64,000 nucleotides of DNA from Scolanthus callimorphus (lineage: Eukaryota; Cnidaria; Anthozoa; Actiniaria; Edwardsiidae): positions 17,322,675-17,386,674 of the forward strand of contig CM066916.1 in NCBI GenBank assembly GCA_033964015.1, read 5' to 3'. The notes beneath the pieces are model-generated. The model was not told where the DNA came from, ran no database searches, and worked only from the letters and a program-made list of their open reading frames with translations. This document shows, piece by piece, positions 1-9,397 of this stretch (position 1 is the first letter of the stretch; each line of letters begins with the position of its first letter). The position numbers and the translations under genes were made by a program.

Positions 1-2300
1 TGCCTTCAAGATACACGCATGGAAATTAGTGTGAAAATGGACCATGGTGCAATGGGCAAATTCGCATGTAGACCCACGCCCTAACTCATGCACTTCCAGT
101 TTTATCGAAGAGGAATTAATTATCCTTTAAACTTAACAATATGACGTGTTGCCTTTTGTCTTCAGACACGGGATTTTGTATCGTGACAGAGTATTTAATA
201 CCCTATTCTACAATACGTGACCCCCCCCCCCCCCCCTGCCCCTGATCATGTACTTCCAGTTTACCAAGATGGGATTTATTATCACAAAATCAGTAACAGA
301 GGGCGTTGCCGCCTTCAATATACACGCATGCAAATTCACCATGTACCATGGTGCAATGGGTAATTTTGCATGTAGACCCACGCCCTGATTCATGCACTTC
401 CAGTTTTATCGAAGTGGAATTAATAAGTCTTTAAAGCGGTGTCAGGGTGAAATTCGGTGTGTTAAGTTAGTGTATTCTTTATTGCATGTTTTGCTATTCA
501 TGATCAAGAACCCCCTCTCGTCATATACTTACAGTACCAGGCGGATGGAATAAATCCAGCATGATTGCAGCACAGAAATCGTAACATATAGAGACGCATA
601 ATATTTTTGCAACAACACTTGACGGCAAATAGACTACCAAATAGTTCCATTGACATCGATCGATGTCAGCCTCTTGCGTGCATCCACAAATATCTCTATC
701 GATCGATGTTGCATACGACATCTTCAACATACATAGATATCACCTGCTTGCTTTCTAGAGTAGACATGGATCACAAAGTTTGCCAAGAAACCTGAAAAGC
801 TCTTTCCAGGCCTAGAAAGTCATGGAATTTTCACAAAAACCCATCAAAGCCATTAAAAGTCATGGAAATATTTTACAGAAGAAAGATTTTCGAGATGTTG
901 AGTGTGTATATTGAATAATAAAAATAAGGGAACCTGAAAAGGTCCTTGAATTTCCAGGAAATTTGAATACCTGAAGACGTGGGAATCCTGTCTAGGAATA
1001 AGAGTTGTGGATTCGACTTGTCGTCGCTGCCCTCTTCCTCGATGCTCTCTACCTGTTGCCTTGAGGGTGTCTGGTGGATACCTGTCCCATACAACGTCAA
1101 CTCTTTGTAAATGCCTTATGATGTACGGAAGATTAAAACTAGTGTCCCATAGTTCTGAAAGGTTTTATTGTACCTGGTTTTACCAGGCGGGAGCATTTAG
1201 CACCACAGCATCGACGACCGGGGATGGATTATCTTGCTTTGGAGGGCATTCCCTTTCAATGCAAAGAAGGAGATCTGACTTTGTCCCTGGGCGAAGATCC
1301 CCGTGCTTGGACAAATCAGGGGGGGGGGGGGGGGAAGCGTTGTTCTCATGCCGGATAAATTCGTCGAAATCCCCTCCACGCACTTGACAAAAATTGAGCA
1401 AACAAAGCGCAGTCCTCTTTCAAAGTCTTCTTTCAAAGATTACCAGTTTTGCATGTCTATTTGGTCAAGTGTTTTTACAAAAATATAATGTCTCTATATG
1501 TCACGATTTTTGTTGCTGTAACTGTGATTTATTCCATCCGCCTGGTACTGTAAGTATATGACGGGGTTTGGGGGGAGTTGCTTGATCATGAATAGCAAAA
1601 CATGCAATAAATAATACACTCTTAACACACAGAATTTCACCCTTGGTCTTCGAAAGCCTGACCGACCACTTTAAAGACTAATTTTAATTCCACTTCGATA
1701 AAACTGGAAGTGCATGGGTCAGGGTCTACATGCGAATTTGCCCATGGTCCATTTTCACGTGCATTTCAATGCGTGTATCTTGAAGGCACCGCCCTTAGTT
1801 ACTAATTTTATGTGATAATGAATTCCATCTAGGTTCACTTGAAGTACATGATCAGGGGGGTGTCAAGTCTAATAGAATTGTAGGGTATCAAATACTCTGT
1901 CACGATACAAACATTCGTGTCTGAACTCAAAAGGCAACACGTCATTTTCTTATAGTTTAAAGGATAATTATTTATTCCATTTCGATAAAACTGGAAGTGC
2001 ATGAGTTAGGGCGTGGGTCTACATGCGAATTTGCCCATTGCACCATGGTCTATTTTCACACTAATTTCCATGCGTGTATCTTGAAGGCAACGCCCTCTGT
2101 TACTGATTTTATGTGATAATGAATTCTATCTTGGAACTCTGGAAGTACATGATCAGGGGGGTGTCCCGTATAGTAGAATTATAGGGTATTGAATACTCTG
2201 TCACGATACAAAATTTCGTGTCCGAACTCAAAAGGCAACACGTCATTTTATTAGTTTAAAGGATAATTAATTCCACTGCTATACAACTGGAAGTATACGT
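1..2300. repeat. Long inverted repeat (foldback), arms ~1-603 and ~1484-2300
   Basis: The left arm reappears in reverse complement on the right. For example, the stretch at 519-549 pairs with 1533-1563, and the stretch around 40-190 pairs with 1880-2060. The right arm holds two diverged tandem units of about 300 bp (starting near 1680 and 1980), both with the motif AACTGGAAGTGCATG. The loop at about 604-1483 has no ORF resembling a known protein and contains a G run at 1319-1333. This is a non-autonomous foldback element or a nested set of them. The outer left end is outside the window. Confidence 0.75.
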
Positions 2301-2377
2301 TATCGAGGGTGGGTCTACATCCAGAATTACTCAGCGTGGGACGCTCTATCATCCTGCCAAGTTTCATGCTTTTTCCA

Positions 2378-2870
2378 TCAAAATGAACAATTTACTACTT
2401 TTTCTGCACGATATTCCTGCACTGCATGGTCGGATTCACAGGACGACATCCGCAGAGGGGAATTTATAGTAGAGTGTAGAAGGTACGGAGTCACGCCAAC
2501 TCGAAGTTCTTGATATTCTTTTATAGTAGAATTTATAGTAGAGTATAGAAGGTACGGAGTCACGCCAACTCGAAGTTCTTGAGCCATCAGCAGGATCAAA
2601 GGAAAAGAGAAAAATGTATATTGCCTCGAATGGGACTCGAACCCACGGCTTCTGAATTCCGGTTTGGATGTGTTAACCACTACACCACCGAGGACAACCA
2701 CGCTGGCAACGCAGCAATTCAAGGAAGTGCAGAGTAAACACCCGTAGGGATCCCAGACTTTTTCTCTTTTCCGTAAACGGATTCACAGGGGACTTGGTAG
2801 AGACATATGTAGAGAGAGTATAGATAGGTCCAAGTCAAGCAGTTGGCTGGACTTGGACCAAACTGCTCAT
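2378..2870 (-). mobile_element. tRNA-derived SINE-like element
   Basis: On the minus strand, positions 2693-2622 resemble a tRNA: a D-arm/A-box-like stretch GTGTAGTGGTTAAC, a B box GGTTCGAGTCC and an acceptor-like CCTCGGT/TTCGAGG pairing. The anticodon stem does not pair well, so it is not a working tRNA. Downstream on the minus strand is a non-tRNA body with a tandem duplication of about 70 bp (copies near 2462-2511 and 2532-2581, sharing AGGTACGGAGTCACGCCAAC). A tRNA-like head plus an unrelated body is the usual SINE layout. The outer limits are approximate. Confidence 0.5.
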
Positions 2871-2885
2871 TATATATATATACTT

Positions 2886-3658
2886 TTGTTGCTGCGCAGC
2901 GAGGGAGCCTGAGGCGACCGAGCAAGCAGCTCTCTAATCGGGGGTCGCTTTCAAACGTGGGCTAATCGCAAAGGATTGTGGTAGCAATTAAAGCCGATAT
3001 TTTCTTACCACAATTCCATGCGAGACGTCATTTATTGACAACAGTCGATAAACCAGCATATCGCCAGTGTGTAGTGCGAAAGCGTCTGTGTACGGAGAAA
3101 ACTTCATTTACTGACAAACAGTTGTGACACTTTGAATTTAGAGCAGCAAATATACAGGGACTTCGATGGAATTTTGATATAGAAAGGTCACGACTTTCAT
3201 GCCAACCTCTGCATTTTGTTGTAATATGAGCAGTTTGTTTCTATCGAACGCGTGATGAGAGGGTTTTGTTTCGTGCGTTATTGTTTTTCTTGGCTAGCTA
3301 ATGCGCCATTGGCATGTCCAGTAGGTTTTGAGTGGGGAAAATTCTCACATGGTCGAGGAAGCACGCGAAGAGCCAGCGCTGGATTCAGTAACACGATAAA
3401 ATGGCGGTCTCTATAAATTAGGCAAAAAAGAACAGCTCACACGCTGTTGGTGTAACTCGGGAAAAAATGAACATAAGCAACACTTTTGCCGTGTCGGCAG
3501 ACTAGTCAATAAATGAAGTCTCGCATGGAATTGTGGTAAGAAAATATCGGCTTTAATTGCTACCACAATCCTTTGCGATTAGCCCACGTTTGAAAGCGAC
3601 GCCCGATTAGAGAGCTGCTTGCTCGGTCGCCTCAGGCTCCCTCGCTGCGCAGCAACAA
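2886..3658. mobile_element. Non-autonomous element with ~155-bp terminal inverted repeats
   Basis: Both ends begin TTGTTGCTGCGCAGCGAGG. The left arm (2886-3038) and the right arm (3505-3658) are inverted copies with few mismatches. The interior of about 470 bp has no coding sequence I recognise. The element lies between the SINE-like unit and the truncated 5' end of the LINE at 3659. I could not fix a target-site duplication. It is a MITE or foldback element of unassigned superfamily. Confidence 0.8.
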
Positions 3659-5074
3659 GCACTTTCCAGTAGTAACACGAACTATTAAAACAAAAAACTC
3701 AATAAAAAGTCCCTGGATAACAAAAGGAATCATTCGCTCTCTAGAAACGAAAGAGAAATTGTACATTAAATACATAAATTGCCCCTCTCCTTTGAATGAA
3801 ATAACATACAAGAGATATAGGAATAAACTTAACCATGTTATCAGGATCGCCAAGAAAAAGCATTTCTCTGATAAATTAGATACCGCTAAAAATGATATAA
3901 AAGCAACATGGCAAATTATAAACTCAATTTTAAATAAAAAACAGTCGAAACATTGTTACCCACCAACCTTTAAAATATTGGACACAATGAGTTCAATAAC
4001 GAACAAGACTTTGCGAATAAATTCAATGAGTATTTCATAAATGTTGGACCAAATCTTGCAAATAAGTTCAAAAACTGCAATAAAGACTATAATCAATTCT
4101 TAAAGGCGATTTCATGAACTCAATGTTGTTAAGAGACACTAACGAAGCAGAAGTAAAACAAATAATCAAAGACACGAAGAGTCAAAACAGCAGTGGTACA
4201 GACGGCATCTGTAGTAAAATTATCAAGTCAATAGCGGATCTAATATCAAAACCATTAACACATATCATAAATCTTACATTTAAATGCGGATACCTAAAGC
4301 ACTGAAAATTTCTCTTGTCACACCTATTTTTAAGTCTAACGATAAAACTGATTTCAGTAATTACAGACCTATAGCTGTTCTGCCCATACATATTCTCAAA
4401 AATCCTAGAGAAGATTATGTATAAAAGACTAATTCATTACATTGAGCTTAATAAAATCCTATCCGATCAACAATATGGATTCAGGAAAAATAAGTCAACC
4501 GACCTTGCGATAATAGAGCTTGTCGATAAGGTAGCACAGGCAATAGAAAATGGAGAATTTACAGTAGGCATCTTTCTCGATTTATCAATAGCTTTTGACA
4601 CAGTCAATCATGCTATTCTGCTTGATAAACTCTCTTTCTATGGTATTAGAGGCATATGCAATTAATGGTTTCAAAGTTATTTGACAGATAGAAAACAGAT
4701 CGTAAATTCAATAATACCAGATCGTCTGAAGCGTCAATCAAATGTGGGGTACCTCAAGGGTCAGTGCTAGGGCCACTACTATTTTTTATATATATTAATG
4801 ACATTATTAATTCAAGTACGAAATTATCATACATCCTATTTGCAGATGATACTAACTATTGCTCAAATAAAGATATAAAAACTTAATGCTACTGTAAACA
4901 AAGAATTGAAAGCTATATCGCTATGGTTAACTGTAAACCAACTAACAGTAAATATAAAGAAAACAAATTTTGATATTCAAAACAAAATCAAAAAAGATAA
5001 ACGTCAATACAACAATACTCATGAATAGCCAAGAACTGAGCAAAGTGCAAAACACCCAATTTTTAGGGGTAATA

Positions 5075-5942
5075 TCCATTTCCAGCCGATAAATGAAGAT
5101 AATACAAAGCAAAAGCGACTCCGAATAACATGTTAAACAGAAGTGCAATATTTCGGTTTTACTTCAAACCATTATCAAGCAAGACTAAACGCAGTGGAGG
5201 GACTAGAACAATACAAGCTCTTTTGTGGCCTTGATACCATTGTTCAGAGAAGGCACGCATTTCTTAATTAGCAAAGATTCCAGGAAGCACAGTTCAACAA
5301 AGTTCGTATTAATCGCGAGAATGTTGGTGTTTGAAATTACAGTGCTACGAGTAAATGCTGCGGTATTTACAATAGGCTGTTTGTTTTTGATAGCTTCTGG
5401 CAAATTATGTAGATCTACTAAATATTTAAAAGCCTGACAATTAACAAGGTGACAATGCACAGCCGAATGCTCTTCAGTAGAGTGCTCTTCTAGCCTAGTA
5501 ATTAAGCAACGGTCTGTTTTGCCAATGTACATTTCATTACAAGCGGGGCAAACAAAGCGGTATATAACATGTGACTTAAGGTTTTCGGGAGAGGGGTCTT
5601 TGGCAGAGCAGTACATAGCAACTTTCTTTGTCTTAAATATGATTTTCAAGTTTACATTAGGGACGAGCCACCGCTTTAGTTTCTTTAGTAATCTATGGGC
5701 AATCCTTTCTCCTTCACGACCTGCGTACGGAATATGGATCCAGACAGTTTTGTCATCCGGGTTAGGCGGGGTCTTGGGACGACGAGGGTGTTGGCGGGCG
5801 GCATAAGATTTAACAAGTGCAGAGGCCACGCGTTTAGGGAAACCATTCCACGACAGGAAATTTCTGATGGTTGAAGTCTGCTTAGTAAGTAGCGCTCCTG
5901 TAGAACAGATCCGCGAGGCACGGTTGTAGAGACACCTGGCCC
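5075..5942 (-). mobile_element. Penelope-like element 3' part, minus-strand copy of a head-to-head pair
   Basis: The minus-strand ORF at 5203-5829 is identical in sequence to the plus-strand copy at 6075-6701. It encodes a GIY-YIG endonuclease of the Penelope type: a Cys pair (CPAC) followed by MYIGKT, a basic R/EH segment and a downstream histidine. Upstream of the first start in the same frame is a thumb-like NGFPKRV segment typical of Penelope RTs. This copy runs about 25 bp further at its 3' end (5075-5099) than its partner. It is 5'-truncated and lacks the RT core. Confidence 0.85.
5203..5829 (-). CDS. GIY-YIG endonuclease domain of a Penelope-like retroelement (mirror copy)
   Basis: The translation is identical to that of the plus-strand copy at 6075-6701. 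The coordinates are symmetric about position 5952. Complete identity over 208 codons means the two arms arose together very recently, are being homogenised, or one arm is an assembly duplicate. The product would be the C-terminal endonuclease only, without RT, so neither copy is autonomous. Confidence 0.75.
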   Translation of the reverse strand: MASALVKSYAARQHPRRPKTPPNPDDKTVWIHIPYAGREGERIAHRLLKKLKRWLVPNVNLKIIFKTKKVAMYCSAKDPSPENLKSHVIYRFVCPACNEMYIGKTDRCLITRLEEHSTEEHSAVHCHLVNCQAFKYLVDLHNLPEAIKNKQPIVNTAAFTRSTVISNTNILAINTNFVELCFLESLLIKKCVPSLNNGIKATKELVLF

Positions 5943-5961
5943 AAGCTGTTTTCCGCCACCA

Positions 5962-6802
5962 GGGCCAGGTGTCTCTACAACCGTGCCTCGCGGATCTGTT
6001 CTACAGGAGCGCTACTTACTAAGCAGACTTCAACCATCAGAAATTTCCTGTCGTGGAATGGTTTCCCTAAACGCGTGGCCTCTGCACTTGTTAAATCTTA
6101 TGCCGCCCGCCAACACCCTCGTCGTCCCAAGACCCCGCCTAACCCGGATGACAAAACTGTCTGGATCCATATTCCGTACGCAGGTCGTGAAGGAGAAAGG
6201 ATTGCCCATAGATTACTAAAGAAACTAAAGCGGTGGCTCGTCCCTAATGTAAACTTGAAAATCATATTTAAGACAAAGAAAGTTGCTATGTACTGCTCTG
6301 CCAAAGACCCCTCTCCCGAAAACCTTAAGTCACATGTTATATACCGCTTTGTTTGCCCCGCTTGTAATGAAATGTACATTGGCAAAACAGACCGTTGCTT
6401 AATTACTAGGCTAGAAGAGCACTCTACTGAAGAGCATTCGGCTGTGCATTGTCACCTTGTTAATTGTCAGGCTTTTAAATATTTAGTAGATCTACATAAT
6501 TTGCCAGAAGCTATCAAAAACAAACAGCCTATTGTAAATACCGCAGCATTTACTCGTAGCACTGTAATTTCAAACACCAACATTCTCGCGATTAATACGA
6601 ACTTTGTTGAACTGTGCTTCCTGGAATCTTTGCTAATTAAGAAATGCGTGCCTTCTCTGAACAATGGTATCAAGGCCACAAAAGAGCTTGTATTGTTCTA
6701 GTCCCTCCACTGCGTTTAGTCTTGCTTGATAATGGTTTGAAGTAAAACCGAAATATTGCACTTCTGTTTAACATGTTATTCGGAGTCGCTTTTGCTTTGT
6801 AT
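5962..6802 (+). mobile_element. Penelope-like element 3' part, plus-strand copy of a head-to-head pair
   Basis: This is an inverted copy of 5100-5942, with a spacer of about 19 bp (5943-5961) between the arms. The pair is flanked by an 11-bp direct repeat TAGGGGTAATA at 5064-5074 and 6803-6813. Removing the insertion and one copy of this repeat restores continuous LINE sequence. This shows the pair entered the LINE as one insertion. Confidence 0.85.
6075..6701 (+). CDS. GIY-YIG endonuclease domain of a Penelope-like retroelement (fragment)
   Basis: 208 codons counted from a GTG. The reading frame is open further upstream to about 5961, so the start is artificial and the protein is truly the C-terminal part of a longer polyprotein. 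In order it has the end of an RT thumb-like region (NGFPKRV), a basic linker (HRLLKKLKRW), then the endonuclease with CPACNEMYIGKT at about residues 94-105, a conserved EH and a later HCHLVNC. In Penelope-like elements this domain nicks target DNA for reverse transcription. There is no stop or frameshift in this part, and the mirror copy at 5203-5829 (minus) is the same. Confidence 0.8.
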   Translation: MASALVKSYAARQHPRRPKTPPNPDDKTVWIHIPYAGREGERIAHRLLKKLKRWLVPNVNLKIIFKTKKVAMYCSAKDPSPENLKSHVIYRFVCPACNEMYIGKTDRCLITRLEEHSTEEHSAVHCHLVNCQAFKYLVDLHNLPEAIKNKQPIVNTAAFTRSTVISNTNILAINTNFVELCFLESLLIKKCVPSLNNGIKATKELVLF

Positions 6803-7710
6803 TAGGGGTAATAATTGATGAAAATTTAACTTGGAAAAATCATATTAACCTTGTTTATTCTAAAGTCTCCAAGACTGCTGGAGTGATCTGTAAACTTCGC
6901 CACTATGTCAGCCAATCTGTACTGAAATCAGTGTATCATTGCCTGGTTTATCCACATTTATATTATACAAATGTTCTTTGGGGTAATACTTACCCAAGCC
7001 GTCTAGAAAAAATCTACAAATTTTAAAAGAAATTGATTCGAATTATGACATTTTCAAAGTATATAGCCCCTCTGCGCCACTTTTCAAATCATTATCTCTC
7101 TTAAACATTTATGAGCTAAATGATTTTCAAACAGGCTGCCTCGATATAAACTAATACACAGTGCCCTCCCACCATATTTTAACAAATTCAAAGTCTATAA
7201 CAATAACATACACAACTACAGTACAAGAAACCGTAATCTACTACGTCAACCAAAAATAAGGACAAACTACGGACGCTTCTCCACGCGTAATAAGCTTACT
7301 TTAACCTGGAATTCCATACCGGATTACCTAAAACAATGCAACTCGTTCCTAATTTTCAACAGAAACTACAAGAAACACATCTTAAAAATTGAATAATCCC
7401 TCACCACTGTATACAATAGACATTCTATATCTTTTTATTAGTGCTGCAACCTGTTTTTTTTTATATATACATATATTATTTCACTAATCTAATAACTACA
7501 AAGAAAAACGACTAGTACCGCCGCCTGGATACCTTACAAAATATATATTGTAAATAGTACTCAAGGGGGACTTTCTTGTAAAAGCCCAGTAGGGTTTCCC
7601 AAGTCCTCCTACCAACAAGATTTGTATTTTTAATAAAAAAAATAATTGTAATTATGGAATGGTGAATAAACTGACTGACTGACTGAAATAAATAAATAAA
7701 TAAATAAAAA

Positions 7711-7930
7711 TCTGAAACCGACTCCTCAAACTTGCAGCTCGTAACCCGAATTACGCTGGGTCTCAACGGCGCCACTGGCAGCCAAGCGGTCATAAGCACA
7801 GACACTGAGAGTAGGGTACTCTGACCCAGGATTACTGACCCCTCAGTGGTTCTTTAACGTCCCCCCTGATACTGGTCAGAGTAGAAAGGCGAGACGGGAC
7901 CTCGATTTATTGTCTCATCCGAAAGACGTG
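7711..7930. repeat. SINE-like dispersed repeat, diverged copy
   Basis: It shares TGGTTCTTTAACGTCCC, GAGACGGG and a TC(A/C)TCCGA end with the element at 25711-25965. These blocks resemble a repeat family widespread in marine invertebrates. Naming the family needs a repeat library. There is no coding content. Confidence 0.45.
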
Positions 7931-7970
7931 AAACACAGTAGAACAACAATACCGTTTACCACAATACCGT

Positions 7971-8250
7971 TTACCACTGTATGCATTACGCGACCTTCAA
8001 AATTCACTGTTGCGATGGGCGATTTTACGCAAGAAAATTTTAATATCAATTTTCTTGAACAGAGAGTCAAACATTCTAGGCAAGGGAAGCCAAAGGATAG
8101 CTTAAAACCATTTTGGTTGATTTTGCAATCAATATTGATCCAGTAAAGCAGCCGAATCCAGCGTTTTGGTTTGATTGACGGCTAAAAATCGCCAATCGCC
8201 CATCGCAACATTGAATTTTGAGGTCGCGTAGCAATGCATACAGTGGTAAC
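7971..8250. repeat. Foldback element with inverted arms
   Basis: ACCACTGTATGCATTACGCG (from about 7973) and the following 40 bp recur inverted at about 8180-8248. The loop carries a short duplicated CCATTTTGGTTGATTTTGC-like motif. No ORF is convincing. Confidence 0.65.
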
Positions 8251-8254
8251 CCTA

Positions 8255-8462
8255 ACAGTTCGTACGTTATGTTTGAACGTTTGAAAGTTACGTTTCTAGG
8301 ATGGAACGAGACGTTTCTTTGGAGAACCAAAGAGTTCTGCCCTCTCTGATTGGTCAGTGAAAAATAAACATGGCGGTTGCCCTTGGAAATGTCTCTCACG
8401 TCTCACATTTTGCCTCACAACGCAACTTTCAAAGGTTCAAACGTAACGTGCGAACGGTTTAA
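8255..8462. mobile_element. MITE, ~210 bp, with ~40-bp terminal inverted repeats
   Basis: The left end (GTTCGTACGTTATGTTTGAA, then GTTTGAAAGTTACG) pairs with the right end (CGCAACTTTCAAAGGTTC, then GTAACGTGCGAAC) at 8411-8458. The interior has no ORF. It abuts the foldback at 7971-8250. Confidence 0.6.
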
Positions 8463-8594
8463 GTTAAACAGTCAAGGCTGTATATCCACTCCATTTTCAC
8501 AAGTATGTTATTTTCTTAGAACCCTTTGCGCCAAAAAATGACCAATCACAGCGCTCGCACTGTAACAGCTCGCATACTTCAAATGAAATTAAAA

Positions 8595-8750
8595 ATGGCG
8601 GACGAGACGGCGGAGGGAAGTGGGAGTACTACTAGCAGCGATTATTTCGAAAGCAGCGAACTAGGAGAAATATCAGAATCAAAGGAAAGGAGTTTCGATT
8701 CAGAAGAAGAGAGAGCTCAGAATCAGAAGAAGAGGTTTTTACGGATTTAG
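8595..8750 (+). CDS. Small acidic hypothetical protein or first exon
   Basis: The ATG sits in AAAATGGCGGAC, a good eukaryotic start context. It encodes 51 residues rich in Ser and Glu (MADETAEG, SSDYFESSELGE, SEEER) and ends in QKKRF. I recognise no domain. It could be the N-terminal exon of a transposon-derived or host gene, because acidic Ser-rich leaders are common there, or simply a short ORF. The downstream sequence (8751-9080) has stops in all frames and no clear splice acceptor. Confidence 0.3.
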   Translation: MADETAEGSGSTTSSDYFESSELGEISESKERSFDSEEERAQNQKKRFLRI

Positions 8751-9086
8751 TAGAAGTTCACTCGCACCGATATTCACTGTTGTCAGAATTCATAAATTTC
8801 TGCACTTCATGATAAAAACCTCGCAGTACAGATCCCCAGAACCTATTCCACGAAGATTTTATCTTTCCAAAATCAATATGTGCTTTATTTGACACAGGGG
8901 GACAGTTCGGTTCGATCAGGGAAGGCTTCAACATATTGCTTTAAAATTTGCGTCTTGGCACTTATTGTACTTATTATTGGTTCCTTTTAATTGGAGAAAA
9001 ATAAGGAATGGGTTTCAAATGGAATGGTAACAGATAAATCTCACAAGGACGGCGTTTAGAAAGAGGTTTTGGGATTTTTGGCAACC
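8751..9086. other. Unassigned non-coding stretch
   Basis: No gene, repeat pair or RNA was recognised in these ~330 bp between the small acidic ORF and the 66-bp MITE. Confidence 0.5.
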
Positions 9087-9172
9087 ATTTAGTTGCTAGC
9101 CTGAGAAAGCCTAGCGAAAGTCTCTTCCGACGAGCGCTAAGTCGTGTCCGCTTTCGCAGGCTATTTAGTTGC
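9087..9172. mobile_element. 66-bp miniature element with 10-bp target-site duplication
   Basis: ATTTAGTTGC occurs at 9087-9096 and 9163-9172 and directly flanks a 66-bp insert. The insert starts TAGCCTGAGAAAG and ends CTTTCGCAGGCT, which are near-matching terminal inverted repeats. A 9-11 bp duplication fits Mutator-like (MULE) elements, though this superfamily call is an inference from length alone. Confidence 0.7.
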
Positions 9173-9288
9173 CGGATTTCGGAATATGTAAATTAGGCAA
9201 ATCTAAAATAACTGCACTTGGGAAAATGGAGTGGGTCGAGTACAATGCTCGTTTCACGCTTTTACATCATGAGCTTTTGCTCTTAGTG

Positions 9289-9397
9289 AAACTCATGAAA
9301 ACATACGAGCATATGACCTCTCAATCAAACTCATGAAAACATACGAACATATGACCTCTCAATCAAACTCATGAAAACATACGAACATATGACCTCT
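9289..9397 (+). repeat. 38-bp minisatellite, left part
   Basis: About three head-to-tail copies of a 38-bp unit with core AACTCATGAAAACATACGAA and CATATGACCTCTCAATC. The array is cut at TGACCTCT (9390-9397) by the LINE and resumes at 11468. Confidence 0.9.

Larger units (their letters stand above)
3659..7705 (+). mobile_element. 5'-truncated LINE (Jockey/CR1/L2-like), interrupted at 5075-6802
   Basis: Reverse-transcriptase motifs appear in order across several frames: a linker and RT start (3759-4040), the palm motif around AFDTVNH (near 4600), GVPQGSVLG (about 4745-4780), FADDTN (about 4840) and FLGV at the RT end (5060). After the Penelope-like insertion the same domain resumes at 6803 with a VIIDENLTWKNHI-type motif and ends near 7392. 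The tail carries TGAC repeats and an AAAT microsatellite (7665-7705), the kind of 3' end left by CR1/L2-type LINEs. Several frameshifts and stops make it non-functional. The 5' part, including the endonuclease, is missing. Confidence 0.85.

Noticed and set aside
1180..1488. ORFs across the G run at 1319-1333
   Set aside because: Several overlapping frames on both strands are open only through the homopolymer.
2622..2693. Functional tRNA gene on the minus strand
   Set aside because: A and B boxes are present, but the anticodon stem does not pair and the sequence runs into a repeat body; a SINE head is the better reading.
2868..2881. TATATATATATA as a promoter TATA box
   Set aside because: It is a dinucleotide repeat at an element boundary with no gene start nearby.
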